Assembly: GCA_035286365.1 (NCBI GenBank)
Contig: DATHJZ010000180.1
Coordinates: forward strand, 1-42,882
Direction: 5' to 3'
Length of the DNA: 42,882 bases
From: CADEED01 sp035286365
Lineage (GTDB): Bacteria > Pseudomonadota > Gammaproteobacteria > Steroidobacterales > Steroidobacteraceae
The notes beneath the pieces are model-generated. The model was not told the origin of the DNA. It searched no databases and saw nothing but the letters and a program-made list of their open reading frames with translations. Below, piece by piece: positions 24,475 through 33,667 of this stretch; position 1 is the first letter of the stretch, and every line of letters starts with the position of its first letter. The position numbers and the translations under genes are program-made.

Positions 24475-25536
24475 ATGAGAAAGTTGCTGCTGGTTTGTTT
24501 GTTAGGCATGAGCACGGCCTGCATCGCGCAGACCGTGACGACGGAGAAGGGCCTGAGGGCCGACGATGCGCGGCGCCCGGTCGATGAACGCAAGCGGGCT
24601 TCGGAAGACGCACAGCGCACCGCCGACGAGGACAAGAAGCGCGCCGAACTCGATGCGGCGCGCGCGCGCCTCGACAAGGCGACTCGCGAAGTGATGGAAC
24701 TGTCGACGGATCTCGCGACCAACTCGCGCGGCGACACGATGTTTTTCCGCACGGATCGCCGCGCAGTACTCGGTGTGCAGATCGATCCGCAGAGCGGCAA
24801 GGAAGGCGCGCGCGTGCGCGGCGTCAGTCCGGGGAGCCCGGCCGCCGAAGCCGGTCTGCAGACCGGGGACGTGATCGTCTCGCTCGACGGCAAGACGGTC
24901 GCCGGCGGCGATAACGCGGGCCGTGCGTTGGTAGATCAAATCCGCAGCGTGAAGCCCGACCAGAAGATGAAAGTGCGGGTGATCCGCTCCGGCAAGAACA
25001 AGGACCTGATCGTGATCGCGCGGCCGTTCAGCCGTGGCCCGGGATTCGACGAGCGTGCGTTCAACATGCAGATGCCTGAGATGATCGGCCCCATGACCGG
25101 CATGGCCGGCATGCAGGGCGGGCCCATCGTCCGGCAATTCCGCTTCAATTTCCCCGATGAGTTCGGCGGCATGGAACTGGCGAGCATCACGCCGAAACTC
25201 GGCGCGTATTTCGGCGCCACCGACGGCGTGCTGGTCGTTCAGGCGCCGGAGAACGGCGCGCTCAAGCTCGAAGACGGCGACGTGATCCAGGCCATCGACG
25301 GCCGCAAGCCCGATGACGGCACGCACGCGCTGCGCATCCTGCGTTCGTATTCGGCCGGCGAGAAACTGAATCTCACCGTGCTGCGACAGCGCAAGCCGGT
25401 AACGCTTGCCGTGACGATGCCGGAACGTCCTGAATTGCAGGACTTCATCGACGGCATGCCACCAGTGCCGCCGGTACCGGTGGCGCCGCCAATGCCACCC
25501 GCGCCGATCCCGGGCGGCAGCGGCACCGACGAATAG
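24475..25536 (+). CDS. Exported protein with two PDZ domains and no protease domain
   Basis: 353 residues. Signal peptide MRKLLLVCLLGMSTACIAQ, then a long charged helix likely to be coiled coil (residues 25-80, DARRPVDERKRASEDAQR onward). First PDZ near residues 92-180 (VSPGSPAAEAGLQTGDVIVS), second near 235-325 (GVLVVQAPENGALKLEDGDV). The C terminus is a proline-rich tail. The linker has a Met/Gly-rich segment (MQMPEMIGPMTGMAGMQGG). It follows the sigma and membrane-protein genes by 11 nt with GGAG upstream. PDZ domains bind peptide C termini, as in DegS/RseP sensing of misfolded outer-membrane proteins; a sensing or scaffold role is inference. Confidence 0.8.
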   Translation: MRKLLLVCLLGMSTACIAQTVTTEKGLRADDARRPVDERKRASEDAQRTADEDKKRAELDAARARLDKATREVMELSTDLATNSRGDTMFFRTDRRAVLGVQIDPQSGKEGARVRGVSPGSPAAEAGLQTGDVIVSLDGKTVAGGDNAGRALVDQIRSVKPDQKMKVRVIRSGKNKDLIVIARPFSRGPGFDERAFNMQMPEMIGPMTGMAGMQGGPIVRQFRFNFPDEFGGMELASITPKLGAYFGATDGVLVVQAPENGALKLEDGDVIQAIDGRKPDDGTHALRILRSYSAGEKLNLTVLRQRKPVTLAVTMPERPELQDFIDGMPPVPPVPVAPPMPPAPIPGGSGTDE

Positions 25537-25584
25537 GCGACTTCCTCAAATGATGATGGGAGCCATGGCGGTAAACTCGCTGCC

Positions 25585-26616
25585 GTGCGCCGCGCCGACT
25601 TTCACTACGAACTGCCCGAAGAACTGATCGCCCAGCAGCCGCTCGCCGAACGCTCGGCGAGCCGCCTGCTGAGCCTCGACGGTGCCACCGGCGCACTTTC
25701 CGACCGCCAGTTCCGCGATCTGCCGCAGTTCGTGACGCCCGGCGATCTGCTCGTGTTCAACGACACGCGCGTGATTCCCGCGCGCCTGTTCGCGCTCAAG
25801 GAATCCGGCGGCAAGGTCGAGTTGCTGCTCGAGCGGCCGCTTCCGGCGGCCGGCGCGCTGGTGCACGCGCGCGCCAGCAAACCGCTGCGTCCGGCGATGC
25901 AGCTGCAGAGCCGCGGCGGCACGATCCATATCGTCGAGAAGCGCGGTGACCTGTGGGTGGTCGAACTACCCGAGCCGGCGCTGGCGTTCTTCGAGCGCTA
26001 CGGCCAGATGCCGCTGCCGCCCTACATCCGGCGCGAACCCGACGCAGCCGACAGCACGCGTTACCAGAGCCTGTTCGCCCGCAAGCGCGGTGCCGTGGCG
26101 GCGCCCACCGCGAGCCTGCACTTCGACGAGGCGCTGCTGGCCGCCCTCGACGCGCGCGGCGTGCAGCGAGCTTTCATCACGCTGCACGTGGGCGCCGGCA
26201 CGTTTCAGCCGGTGCGCACGGATGCGGTGGGTGCGCATGTCATGCACGCGGAGTTCGTGGAGGTGAGCGCGGCGGCTTGTGAGACCATCGCGGCCGCGAA
26301 GGCGCGCGGCGCGCGTGTGATCGCGGTGGGCACGACCGTCGTGCGCGCGCTGGAAAGCGCAGCGGGTGGCGGGTTACTGGCGCCCTTCATCGGCGATTCG
26401 TCGCTGTTCATCGTGCCGGGATTTCGTTTCAAAGTTGTCGATGCCATGGTCACCAATTTCCATCTGCCGGAATCGACGCTGCTGATGCTGGTCAGCGCCT
26501 TCGCGGGTCGCGATGCCGTGCTCGCGGCGTACGCGCATGCGGTCGCGCAGAAGTACCGCTTCTTCAGTTACGGCGACGCGATGTTTGTGACGCCCGCGCC
26601 CGGCGCCCACGCGTGA
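25585..26616 (+). CDS. queA: S-adenosylmethionine:tRNA ribosyltransferase-isomerase
   Basis: Transfers and rearranges the ribosyl part of SAM onto 7-aminomethyl-7-deazaguanine in tRNA, forming epoxyqueuosine. 343 residues, normal length. Family blocks: DFHYELPEELIAQQPLAERS, LLVFNDTRVIPARLFALKES, MPLPPYIRREPDAADSTRYQ, THLHVGAGTFQPVR-like ITLHVGAGTFQPVRTD, and VVDAMVTNFHLPESTLLMLV. The start is a GTG at 25585, required because the family begins right before DFHYELP. Eleven bases separate it from tgt. Confidence 0.97.
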   Translation: MRRADFHYELPEELIAQQPLAERSASRLLSLDGATGALSDRQFRDLPQFVTPGDLLVFNDTRVIPARLFALKESGGKVELLLERPLPAAGALVHARASKPLRPAMQLQSRGGTIHIVEKRGDLWVVELPEPALAFFERYGQMPLPPYIRREPDAADSTRYQSLFARKRGAVAAPTASLHFDEALLAALDARGVQRAFITLHVGAGTFQPVRTDAVGAHVMHAEFVEVSAAACETIAAAKARGARVIAVGTTVVRALESAAGGGLLAPFIGDSSLFIVPGFRFKVVDAMVTNFHLPESTLLMLVSAFAGRDAVLAAYAHAVAQKYRFFSYGDAMFVTPAPGAHA

Positions 26617-26626
26617 CGGTCCTGAG

Positions 26627-27757
26627 ATGACAGCCAACTTCACCTTGTTAGGTACTGCCGGCGCCGCGCGCCGCGGCCGGCTCGAGCTGGCGCACGGCGT
26701 GGTGGAAACGCCGGCGTTCATGCCCGTTGGCACGTATGGCACGGTCAAGGCGATGACGCCCGAGGAACTCACCGGCCTTGGCGCCGAAATCGTGTTGGGC
26801 AATACGTTTCATCTCATGCTGCGTCCCGGCAACGAGATCATGCGCGCGCATGGCGGGCTGCACGGCTTCATGCATTGGGACAGACCGATCCTCACGGATT
26901 CGGGTGGCTTCCAGGTGTTCAGCCTCGAGAGCTTGCGCAAGATCACGGAGGAGGGTGTGCAGTTCCGTTCGCCGATCGACGGCGCCGCGGTGCGGCTCAC
27001 GCCCGAAGATTCCATGGACGTACAGCTTGCGCTGGCGTCCGACATTGCGATGGCGCTCGATGACTGCACGCCGTATCCCGCGACCGAACAACAGGCGCGC
27101 GACTCGATGGAACGCTCGATGCGCTGGGCTGCGCGCAGCCATGCGCACTATTACCGCGGCCCGGCACCGGGCGAGTTGTTTGGCATCGTGCAGGGCGGCA
27201 TGCACTTGAACCTGCGCCTCGCATCGCTCGAAGCGCTGCAGAAGCTCGAATGGAAGGGATTTGCGGTCGGAGGCCTTGCGGTCGGCGAGCCCGAAGAAGA
27301 CCGGTTGCGGGTGCTCGAGGGATTGTTGCCGCACATGCCGGCCGACCGGCCGCGTTACCTGATGGGCGTCGGCCGCCCGCAGGACATCATTGCCGCCGTC
27401 CTGCGCGGCATCGACATGTTCGATTGCGTGATGCCGACGCGGCATGCGCGCAATGGCCACCTGTTCACCTCACAAGGCGTGGTGAACATCCGCAACGCCG
27501 CGCACCAGGCCGATACCGGCCCGCTCGATCCCGCCTGCGCCTGCTACACCTGCCGCAACTACTCGCGCGCGTATCTGCGCCACCTCGATCGCTGCGGTGA
27601 AATCCTCGGCAGCCGCCTCAACACCATCCACAACCTGCACTACTACCTCGAGCTCATGCGGCGCTTGCGCGCAGGGATCGAAACCGGATCGCTGGATGCG
27701 GTGATACGCCGTTACGTGCTGGAACCGGCGGGAGGCACGCAAGTCTCTGTGGCATAA
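26627..27757 (+). CDS. tgt: tRNA-guanine transglycosylase
   Basis: Exchanges guanine 34 of GUN-anticodon tRNAs for preQ1. 376 residues. Catalytic Asp91 lies in ILTDSGGFQVFSL, the nucleophile Asp266 in MFDCVMPTRHARNG, and the zinc site is CACYTCRNYSRAYLRHL near residues 304-320. GIVQGGMHLNLRLASLEAL and the GGLAVGEPEE loop are standard. Cotranscribed with queA and followed by yajC-secD-secF in the order found in many gammaproteobacteria. A run of nine T follows its stop. Confidence 0.98.
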   Translation: MTANFTLLGTAGAARRGRLELAHGVVETPAFMPVGTYGTVKAMTPEELTGLGAEIVLGNTFHLMLRPGNEIMRAHGGLHGFMHWDRPILTDSGGFQVFSLESLRKITEEGVQFRSPIDGAAVRLTPEDSMDVQLALASDIAMALDDCTPYPATEQQARDSMERSMRWAARSHAHYYRGPAPGELFGIVQGGMHLNLRLASLEALQKLEWKGFAVGGLAVGEPEEDRLRVLEGLLPHMPADRPRYLMGVGRPQDIIAAVLRGIDMFDCVMPTRHARNGHLFTSQGVVNIRNAAHQADTGPLDPACACYTCRNYSRAYLRHLDRCGEILGSRLNTIHNLHYYLELMRRLRAGIETGSLDAVIRRYVLEPAGGTQVSVA

Positions 27758-27786
27758 ATTTTTTTTTCGGCCAAAATACGCGCCCG

Positions 27787-27810
27787 CGCCGCTATGCGGC
27801 GTCGATTTTT
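27787..27810 (+). terminator. Weak terminator-like hairpin between tgt and yajC
   Basis: CGCCGC-TAT-GCGGCG is a 6-bp GC stem with a 3-nt loop, followed by TCGATTTTT. It could attenuate read-through from queA-tgt into yajC-secDF, but the stem is short and the T run is offset by three bases. Confidence 0.35.
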
Positions 27811-27832
27811 CCGCCACGCGTGAGATAACACC

Positions 27833-28168
27833 ATGAATTCATTGATCCCCGACGCAATGGCCCAGGCCGCAGGCGGCGCCGGCGCGCCGGCCTCCGGGCT
27901 GCCCATGTTCGTGATGATGGGCCTTTTCGTCGTCATCTTTTATTTCCTGCTGATCCGTCCGCAGCAGAAAAAGCAGAAAGAACACCAGGCCATGCTCACC
28001 AAACTCGCGGCCGGAGACGAGGTCGTCACGGCGGGCGGCATCCTGGGGCGCATCGTCGAGGTCGGCGACAATTTCATCACCCTCGAGATCGCCGACAACG
28101 TGCGTATCAAGGTGCAGCGCTTCCAGGTCACCTCCCTGGTGCCGAAGGGCACGCTCAAGGGAGCCTGA
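27833..28168 (+). CDS. yajC: Sec translocon accessory subunit YajC
   Basis: 111 residues. One transmembrane helix at about residues 24-42 (LPMFVMMGLFVVIFYFLLIR), the conserved RPQQKKQKEHQAML directly after it, and a small cytoplasmic domain with LAAGDEVVTAGGILGRIVEV. It forms a complex with SecD and SecF that assists SecYEG. The start ATG is in a good context, and secD follows 9 nt later. Confidence 0.97.
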   Translation: MNSLIPDAMAQAAGGAGAPASGLPMFVMMGLFVVIFYFLLIRPQQKKQKEHQAMLTKLAAGDEVVTAGGILGRIVEVGDNFITLEIADNVRIKVQRFQVTSLVPKGTLKGA

Positions 28169-28177
28169 GACCAACCC

Positions 28178-30046
28178 ATGCTCGAGTACGCGCGCTGGAA
28201 GTATTGGCTCGTCGCGGCGGTGTTGGCCGTGGCGTTGCTGTTTGCCCTGCCTAACGTCTTCGGCGACGACTACGCGCTGCAGCTGGCGCGCAAGGATCGC
28301 ACCGCGATGGATGCCACGCAGATGGCGAAAGTTGCGCAGGTCCTCAAGGACAACGGCGTCCCCTACAAGCGCATCTATCTCGATCGCGGCAACACGATGG
28401 TGCGCTTCGCGGACAACGAAACGCAGCTGCACGCACGCGACGTCGTCAAGAACGACAAGAACGGTCTCACCAAGGACTATGTGAACGCGATGTCGTACGC
28501 GTCGCGCGCGCCGTCGTGGCTGCAGGTGCTGGGTCTGCGCGCCATGCCGCTCGGCCTCGATCTGCGCGGCGGCCTCTATCTTCTCTACCAGGTGGACGTG
28601 AACGGCGCGGTCGCGAAGCTGTTGAACACCTACGAGCAGGACTTCCGCCGCGCGCTCAATGCCGAAGAGATCACCCTGGTCGACATCGGCTCGCTCACGG
28701 TCGATTCAGACATCCCGAACGGCCTGCGCGTGCTGTTGCCGCGCGGCGCGGATACGGCGAAGGTGCGCGATGCGATCAAGAAGTCGCACCCGGATCTCGG
28801 CTGCCGCGACGCAGTAGTCAACGAGGGCGCGGCCGTCGACTGCGTGCTCACGCCGCAGCAGGTGCGCGAGCGGCGCGACTTCGGCATCTCGCAGAACATC
28901 ACCACGCTGCGCAACCGCGTCAACGAGCTCGGCGTCTCAGAACCCGTGGTGCAGCGCCAGGGTATCGATCGCATCGTGGTCGAACTACCCGGCGTGCAGA
29001 ACTCGGCGGAAGTGAAGGACGTGCTCGGCAAGGTGGCCACCCTCGAATACCGGATGGTCGATCCGCGTCCCGCGCCGGCCAAGGGACCGGCGCCGCTCGG
29101 GACCAAGGCCTACGATCGCAAGGAAGGCGGCAGGATCCTGCTGAAGCGCGACATCATCGTCACCGGCGACCAGCTCATCAACGCCACCGCCACGACCGGG
29201 CAGCAGGGACCGCAGATCGACATCACACTCGACAGCGCTGGCGGCGACGAGATGCTGCGCAATACGCGCGCGAATCTCGGCAAGCCGATGGGCGTCGTGT
29301 TCATCGAGCAGCGGCGCGAGACCGTCATGGTCAACGGCCAGGAGGTCCAGCGCGACATCAAGGAAGAGCGCGTGATCAACGTCGCCACCATCAATGGCAT
29401 CTTCGGCAATCGCTTCATGACCACCGGCCTCACGATGGCCGAGGCGCGCGAGACCGCGCTGCTGCTGCGTGGTGGTGCGCTCGCGACGACCATCTCGATC
29501 GCCGACGAACGCACCATCGGCCCCAAGCTCGGCCAGGAAAATATCCGCAAGGGCGTGACCGCGCTGGTGGTCGGCATGGCCGCACTGTTCATCTTCATGA
29601 TCATCTACTACCAGCTGTTTGGCGTGGTCGCCGACCTGGTGTTGCTGGCCAACGTCGTGTTGTTGAGCGCCTTGCTGTCAATGCTCGGCACCGCGCTGTC
29701 GTTGCCGGGTATCGCCGGCATCATCCTGACCGTCGGCATGGCGGTCGACGCCAACGTGCTGATCTACGAACGCATCCGTGAAGAACTGCGCAACGGCGTG
29801 TCTCCACAGACGGCCATCCGGGCGGGCTTCGAGAAGGCGTTCTCCGCGATTCTCGATTCCAACGTCACGACGATGATCGCGGGCATCGTGCTGTGGATAT
29901 TCGGCACGGGCGCGATTCGCGGCTTCGCCGTCGTCCTGACACTCGGCATCGGCACGTCGATGTTCACGTCGCTCATGGGCTCGCGCGCCTTGTTGACCCT
30001 GATGTTCGGCGGCAAGCGCAAGGTCGCTAGCCTCTCGATCGGCTGA
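28178..30046 (+). CDS. secD: Protein translocase subunit SecD
   Basis: RND-like inner-membrane protein that uses the proton-motive force to pull exported proteins across. 622 residues, usual for gammaproteobacteria. N-terminal helix YWLVAAVLAVALLFALPNVF, then the large periplasmic head with GLDLRGGLYLLYQVD (motif D1) and NRVNELGVSEPVVQRQG. The C-terminal five-helix part carries TIGPKLGQENIRKGVTAL, AGIILTVGMAVDANVLIYER and FEKAFSAILDSNVTTMIAG. Part of the yajC-secD-secF operon; 19 nt to secF. Confidence 0.98.
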   Translation: MLEYARWKYWLVAAVLAVALLFALPNVFGDDYALQLARKDRTAMDATQMAKVAQVLKDNGVPYKRIYLDRGNTMVRFADNETQLHARDVVKNDKNGLTKDYVNAMSYASRAPSWLQVLGLRAMPLGLDLRGGLYLLYQVDVNGAVAKLLNTYEQDFRRALNAEEITLVDIGSLTVDSDIPNGLRVLLPRGADTAKVRDAIKKSHPDLGCRDAVVNEGAAVDCVLTPQQVRERRDFGISQNITTLRNRVNELGVSEPVVQRQGIDRIVVELPGVQNSAEVKDVLGKVATLEYRMVDPRPAPAKGPAPLGTKAYDRKEGGRILLKRDIIVTGDQLINATATTGQQGPQIDITLDSAGGDEMLRNTRANLGKPMGVVFIEQRRETVMVNGQEVQRDIKEERVINVATINGIFGNRFMTTGLTMAEARETALLLRGGALATTISIADERTIGPKLGQENIRKGVTALVVGMAALFIFMIIYYQLFGVVADLVLLANVVLLSALLSMLGTALSLPGIAGIILTVGMAVDANVLIYERIREELRNGVSPQTAIRAGFEKAFSAILDSNVTTMIAGIVLWIFGTGAIRGFAVVLTLGIGTSMFTSLMGSRALLTLMFGGKRKVASLSIG

Positions 30047-30065
30047 AGCTTAATAGGCAGGTACC

Positions 30066-30998
30066 GTGGAATTTTTTCACAAGAAGACTAGCTTCCCGTT
30101 CATGGCCACGCGCAAGGTGTGGTACACGCTGTCCGCCGTCTTGATGATCGGCAGCTTCGTGTCGTTCTTCGCGCTCGGGCTGAATTTCGCCATCGAGTTC
30201 ACCGGCGGCATCAGCGTCGAGGCCAACTTCCCGACCAATGCGAAGATCGACGCGATTCACGCGGCCGTGGTCAAGGCGGGTTATCACGAGCCTTCGGTGT
30301 CCACCTTCGGTTCCTCGCGCGACATCACGATCCGCCTGCAGTCGACCGGCGAAACCGCCGAAGTGCTGCGGCCCAAGTTCGTCGCGATCCTGACCTCGGT
30401 CGATCCCCAGGCGCAGATCTCCAAGCTCGAAGTGGTCGGCCCGCAAGTCGGCGACGAGCTGCGTGACGCGGCCATCAAGTCGCTGGCGATCACGCTGGCG
30501 CTGATCGCGCTCTACATCATCCTGCGGTTCCACACCTGGCGGCTGTCGCTCGGCGCCATCCTTGCCGTGATGCACGATCCGATCCTGGTGCTGGGCGTGT
30601 TCTCCGTCACGCAGACGCCGTTCGACCTGGCGGTGGTCGCGGCCATCCTCGCCGTCATCGGTTATTCGCTCAACGACACCGTGATCGTGTTCGATCGCAT
30701 CCGCGAGACGTTCGAGAAGAATCGGCGGCTGCCGTCGGACCAGGTGCTCGACCAGGCGATCAACCAGACCCTCTCTCGCACCATCATGACCAAGGTGGTC
30801 ACCTCCATCGTCGTCGTGGCGTTGCTGTTGCTGGGCGGATCGGCGCTACGCGGCTTCTCCGAGGCGCTGCTGATCGGCATCATCGCGGGCACGTACTCGT
30901 CGATCTACATCTCGAGTTCCATCGCGCTGTCGTTCGGCCTCAAGTCCGAACACGTCTTCCCGCCGGTACGGAAAGACGCGATTGATGAAATGCCTTGA
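30066..30998 (+). CDS. secF: Protein translocase subunit SecF
   Basis: Partner of SecD, 310 residues, six transmembrane helices. Begins EFFHKKTSFPFMATRKVWY, then GLNFAIEFTGGISVEANFP, the periplasmic domain, and the conserved VIGYSLNDTVIVFDRIRE and RTIMTKVVTSIVVVALLL blocks. The start is GTG 30066, the only choice that keeps the N-terminal helix. Follows secD closely and precedes terC by 23 nt. Confidence 0.97.
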   Translation: MEFFHKKTSFPFMATRKVWYTLSAVLMIGSFVSFFALGLNFAIEFTGGISVEANFPTNAKIDAIHAAVVKAGYHEPSVSTFGSSRDITIRLQSTGETAEVLRPKFVAILTSVDPQAQISKLEVVGPQVGDELRDAAIKSLAITLALIALYIILRFHTWRLSLGAILAVMHDPILVLGVFSVTQTPFDLAVVAAILAVIGYSLNDTVIVFDRIRETFEKNRRLPSDQVLDQAINQTLSRTIMTKVVTSIVVVALLLLGGSALRGFSEALLIGIIAGTYSSIYISSSIALSFGLKSEHVFPPVRKDAIDEMP

Positions 30999-31021
30999 TG
31001 CCTCGTCCTGATGCGCAATAG

Positions 31022-31774
31022 ATGATCGAACTGCTCAGCGACCCGCAAGCGTGGATAGCTTTCATCACGCTATCGGCGCTGGAGATAGTCCTCGGCATCG
31101 ACAACATCATCTTCATTTCGATTCTCGTGAGCCGGCTGCCGCCGGAACGGCGCGAATCCGCGCGAATTACCGGTCTCGCGCTCGCGATGCTCACGCGCAT
31201 TGCGCTGCTGTTTTCCATCGTCTGGCTCACGCGGCTCACCAAGCCCTGGTTCAGCATCCTCACGCAGGAGTTCTCCGGGCGCGACATCATCCTGTTGTTA
31301 GGCGGCCTGTTCCTGCTCGCCAAGAGCGTCACCGAGATTCACGGCACACTCGAAGGCGCCGAGGACGCACGCAAGACGCGCGTGTTCGCGAATTTCATCG
31401 CCATCGTCGTGCAGATCGCCATCATCGACATCGTGTTCTCGCTCGATTCGGTGTTCACCGCGGTCGGCCTCGCCAAGCCCGACCAGTTGCCCATCATGGT
31501 GGCGGCCATCGTGCTCGCCATCGGCGTGATGATGTGGGTGTCGGGCTCGATCGGCGCCTTCATCGACCGGCACCCCACCATCAAAATCCTGGCACTGGCA
31601 TTCCTTATTCTGGTCGGCGTGGTGCTGGTGGCCGATTCCTTCCACTTCGATGTACCAAAGGGTTACCTGTACTTCGCCATGGCGTTCTCGGTAGGCGTCG
31701 AAATGGTGAATATCCGCCTGCGACGCCTCATCGACGAGCGCCGCAACAAGCGCGACGAGAGTGAAGGCGGGTAG
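31022..31774 (+). CDS. TerC-family integral membrane protein
   Basis: 250 residues, about seven transmembrane helices. The TerC signatures are EIVLGIDNIIFISILVSRLP near residues 21-40 and IDIVFSLDSVFTAVGLA near 134-150, each with the intramembrane acidic residues. TerC/Alx proteins export manganese or calcium and help metallate secreted proteins. The close position behind secF (23 nt) fits a link between metal supply and protein export, which is inference. The C-terminal tail is basic (RLRRLIDERRNKRDE). Confidence 0.92.
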   Translation: MIELLSDPQAWIAFITLSALEIVLGIDNIIFISILVSRLPPERRESARITGLALAMLTRIALLFSIVWLTRLTKPWFSILTQEFSGRDIILLLGGLFLLAKSVTEIHGTLEGAEDARKTRVFANFIAIVVQIAIIDIVFSLDSVFTAVGLAKPDQLPIMVAAIVLAIGVMMWVSGSIGAFIDRHPTIKILALAFLILVGVVLVADSFHFDVPKGYLYFAMAFSVGVEMVNIRLRRLIDERRNKRDESEGG

Positions 31775-31849
31775 CGCGCGCGCAATCCCGCTCGCTTAAC
31801 GCAGGCGGGCTCCCTACAATCCGGCGATTACAAAAATGCGGGGTCCCCG

Positions 31850-33667
31850 ATGAGATGGCGTACCAAGTCCATTGATCAGGTCCAAACCGAGTTCGACCGC
31901 GGTGAGCTCAAACGCTCGCTCGGTGCGATTCACCTGGTGTTGTTCGGCATCGGTTGCATCATCGGTGCCGGCATCTTCGTCCGCACCGGCACCGCCGCGG
32001 CGCTCTATGCCGGCCCGGCCGTCATGCTCTCATTCGTCATCGCGGGCGTGGTCTGCGCATTCGCCGGACTGTGTTACGCCGAACTCGCCTCGATGCTGCC
32101 GGTCTCCGGTTCCGCGTATACCTACGCGTACACCACCGTCGGCGAATTCGGCGCGTGGATCATGGGCGCGTTGCTGCTGCTCGAATACGCACTCGCCGCC
32201 TCGGTAGTCGCGGTGGGGTGGTCGGGGTATGCAGTCAGTCTGCTGCACGACATCGGGCTCAACATCCCGGCCGAATTCACCCAGGCCGTTGGCAAACTCG
32301 TGATCGCGCATGCGTCGAGTTTCAGCATGACCGATCCGGTAGTCAGCCTGAACGGTGTGACCGCGCACCTCACCGACGGTTCTGCCGTGCAGTTCCTGTC
32401 GCAGGGCAAGGCCACCATCACCGGTGCCTTCAGCACGGCCCTGGCTCAAAACGATGTGATCGATCAGGCCAAGACCGGTGGGTATGCGCTCATCAACGCG
32501 CTCGACGTTGCCGTGAATGCCGACAGCCAGGCGGTGTTGGCCGAAGCGACCAAGGTCATGGATCCGGTGACCACTCATCTGCGCGACCTGCCCATCGGTA
32601 CCCAACTCGTCGTGCCCAGTGGGCAAATAGTGCAACTGCCGCTCGCGACGATCGTGCCGGTCGATCCGGCCGCGGTGGTCACCTCGCTGTTCAACCTGCC
32701 GGCGGTGTTCATCACGCTCGCGGTGACCATGCTGCTGGTGATCGGCGTGTCCGAGTCCGCGACCGTCAACAACATCATCGTGGCCATCAAGGTGACCGTC
32801 ATCATCGCGTTCATCGCGGTGGGTGCTTTCTTCGTCAACACCGACAACTGGCATCCGTTCATTCCCGAGCCAACCGGCGTCGAGAATCAATTCGGCATGG
32901 ACGGTGTGATTCGCGCGGCCACGATCGTGTTCTTTGCCTACATCGGCTTCGAAGCGGTCTCGACCGCGGGCCAGGAAGCGAAGAATCCGCGCAAGGACAT
33001 GCCTATCGGCATTCTCGGTTCGCTGATCGTCTGCACCATTCTCTACATGGCCACGGCCGCGGTGCTCACCGGCGTGGTGTCGTTTACCAAGCTCAACGTC
33101 GCGGCACCGGTTGCGACTGCGGTGGACACCTTCGGGCCGCAATGGGGCTGGCTCGCCAAGTGCATCAAGATCGGCGCGATCGCGGGTCTGTCCTCTGTGG
33201 TGCTGGTGCTGATGTTCGGCCAGACCCGCGTGTTCTATTCCATGTCGCGCGACGGTCTGATGCCGAGGGTGCTCGCCAAGGTGCATCCGAAGTTCAAGAC
33301 GCCGTGGATCAACACGTTGATCGTGGGCGTCGTCGTTTCCCTGGCGGCAGCGGTCTTCGACATCAACTACCTCGGCGATCTGACCTCGGTGGGAACGCTG
33401 GTCGCCTTCGGCCTGGTGTGTTTCTCGGTGATCTGGTTGCGATACAAGCGGCCCGATCTGCCGCGCCACTTCAAGGTGTGGGGTTATCCCGTCATACCTG
33501 GAATCGGCGTCGTGCTGTGCTTCGTGCTGGCCTGGATCGGCGTCGAGCACTCGGTGCGCGTATGGTTCGGCTGGTTCCTGCTCGGGACAGTGGCGCTGTA
33601 TTTCTGCTACCCGTACTGGGTCAGCCCGCTGCGCGCGAAGGCGCCCGCGGAGAAACCGGCTAGTTAG
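31850..33667 (+). CDS. APC-superfamily amino-acid permease with an enlarged extracytoplasmic loop
   Basis: 605 residues; cationic-amino-acid-transporter (CAT) type permeases are normally about 460-500. The N terminus LGAIHLVLFGIGCIIGAGIF is the APC helix-1 substrate site, followed by MLPVSGSAYTYAYTTVGEFG. Helices resume at FNLPAVFITLAVTMLLVIGV, then FFAYIGFEAVSTAGQEAKNP, typical of the CAT group. Between them, residues about 142-278 form a hydrophilic, Thr/Val-rich domain (for example SLNGVTAHLTDGSAVQFLSQ) facing the periplasm, not seen in usual members. The gene stands alone, with a TACAAT box upstream at 31816-31821, and its stop overlaps that of convergent suhB by four bases. Confidence 0.88.
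   Translation: MRWRTKSIDQVQTEFDRGELKRSLGAIHLVLFGIGCIIGAGIFVRTGTAAALYAGPAVMLSFVIAGVVCAFAGLCYAELASMLPVSGSAYTYAYTTVGEFGAWIMGALLLLEYALAASVVAVGWSGYAVSLLHDIGLNIPAEFTQAVGKLVIAHASSFSMTDPVVSLNGVTAHLTDGSAVQFLSQGKATITGAFSTALAQNDVIDQAKTGGYALINALDVAVNADSQAVLAEATKVMDPVTTHLRDLPIGTQLVVPSGQIVQLPLATIVPVDPAAVVTSLFNLPAVFITLAVTMLLVIGVSESATVNNIIVAIKVTVIIAFIAVGAFFVNTDNWHPFIPEPTGVENQFGMDGVIRAATIVFFAYIGFEAVSTAGQEAKNPRKDMPIGILGSLIVCTILYMATAAVLTGVVSFTKLNVAAPVATAVDTFGPQWGWLAKCIKIGAIAGLSSVVLVLMFGQTRVFYSMSRDGLMPRVLAKVHPKFKTPWINTLIVGVVVSLAAAVFDINYLGDLTSVGTLVAFGLVCFSVIWLRYKRPDLPRHFKVWGYPVIPGIGVVLCFVLAWIGVEHSVRVWFGWFLLGTVALYFCYPYWVSPLRAKAPAEKPAS

Noticed and set aside
32030..33550. 506-codon open frame on the minus strand, His/Arg/Asp-rich
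   Set aside because: Antisense shadow of the permease gene; no motif and extreme composition.
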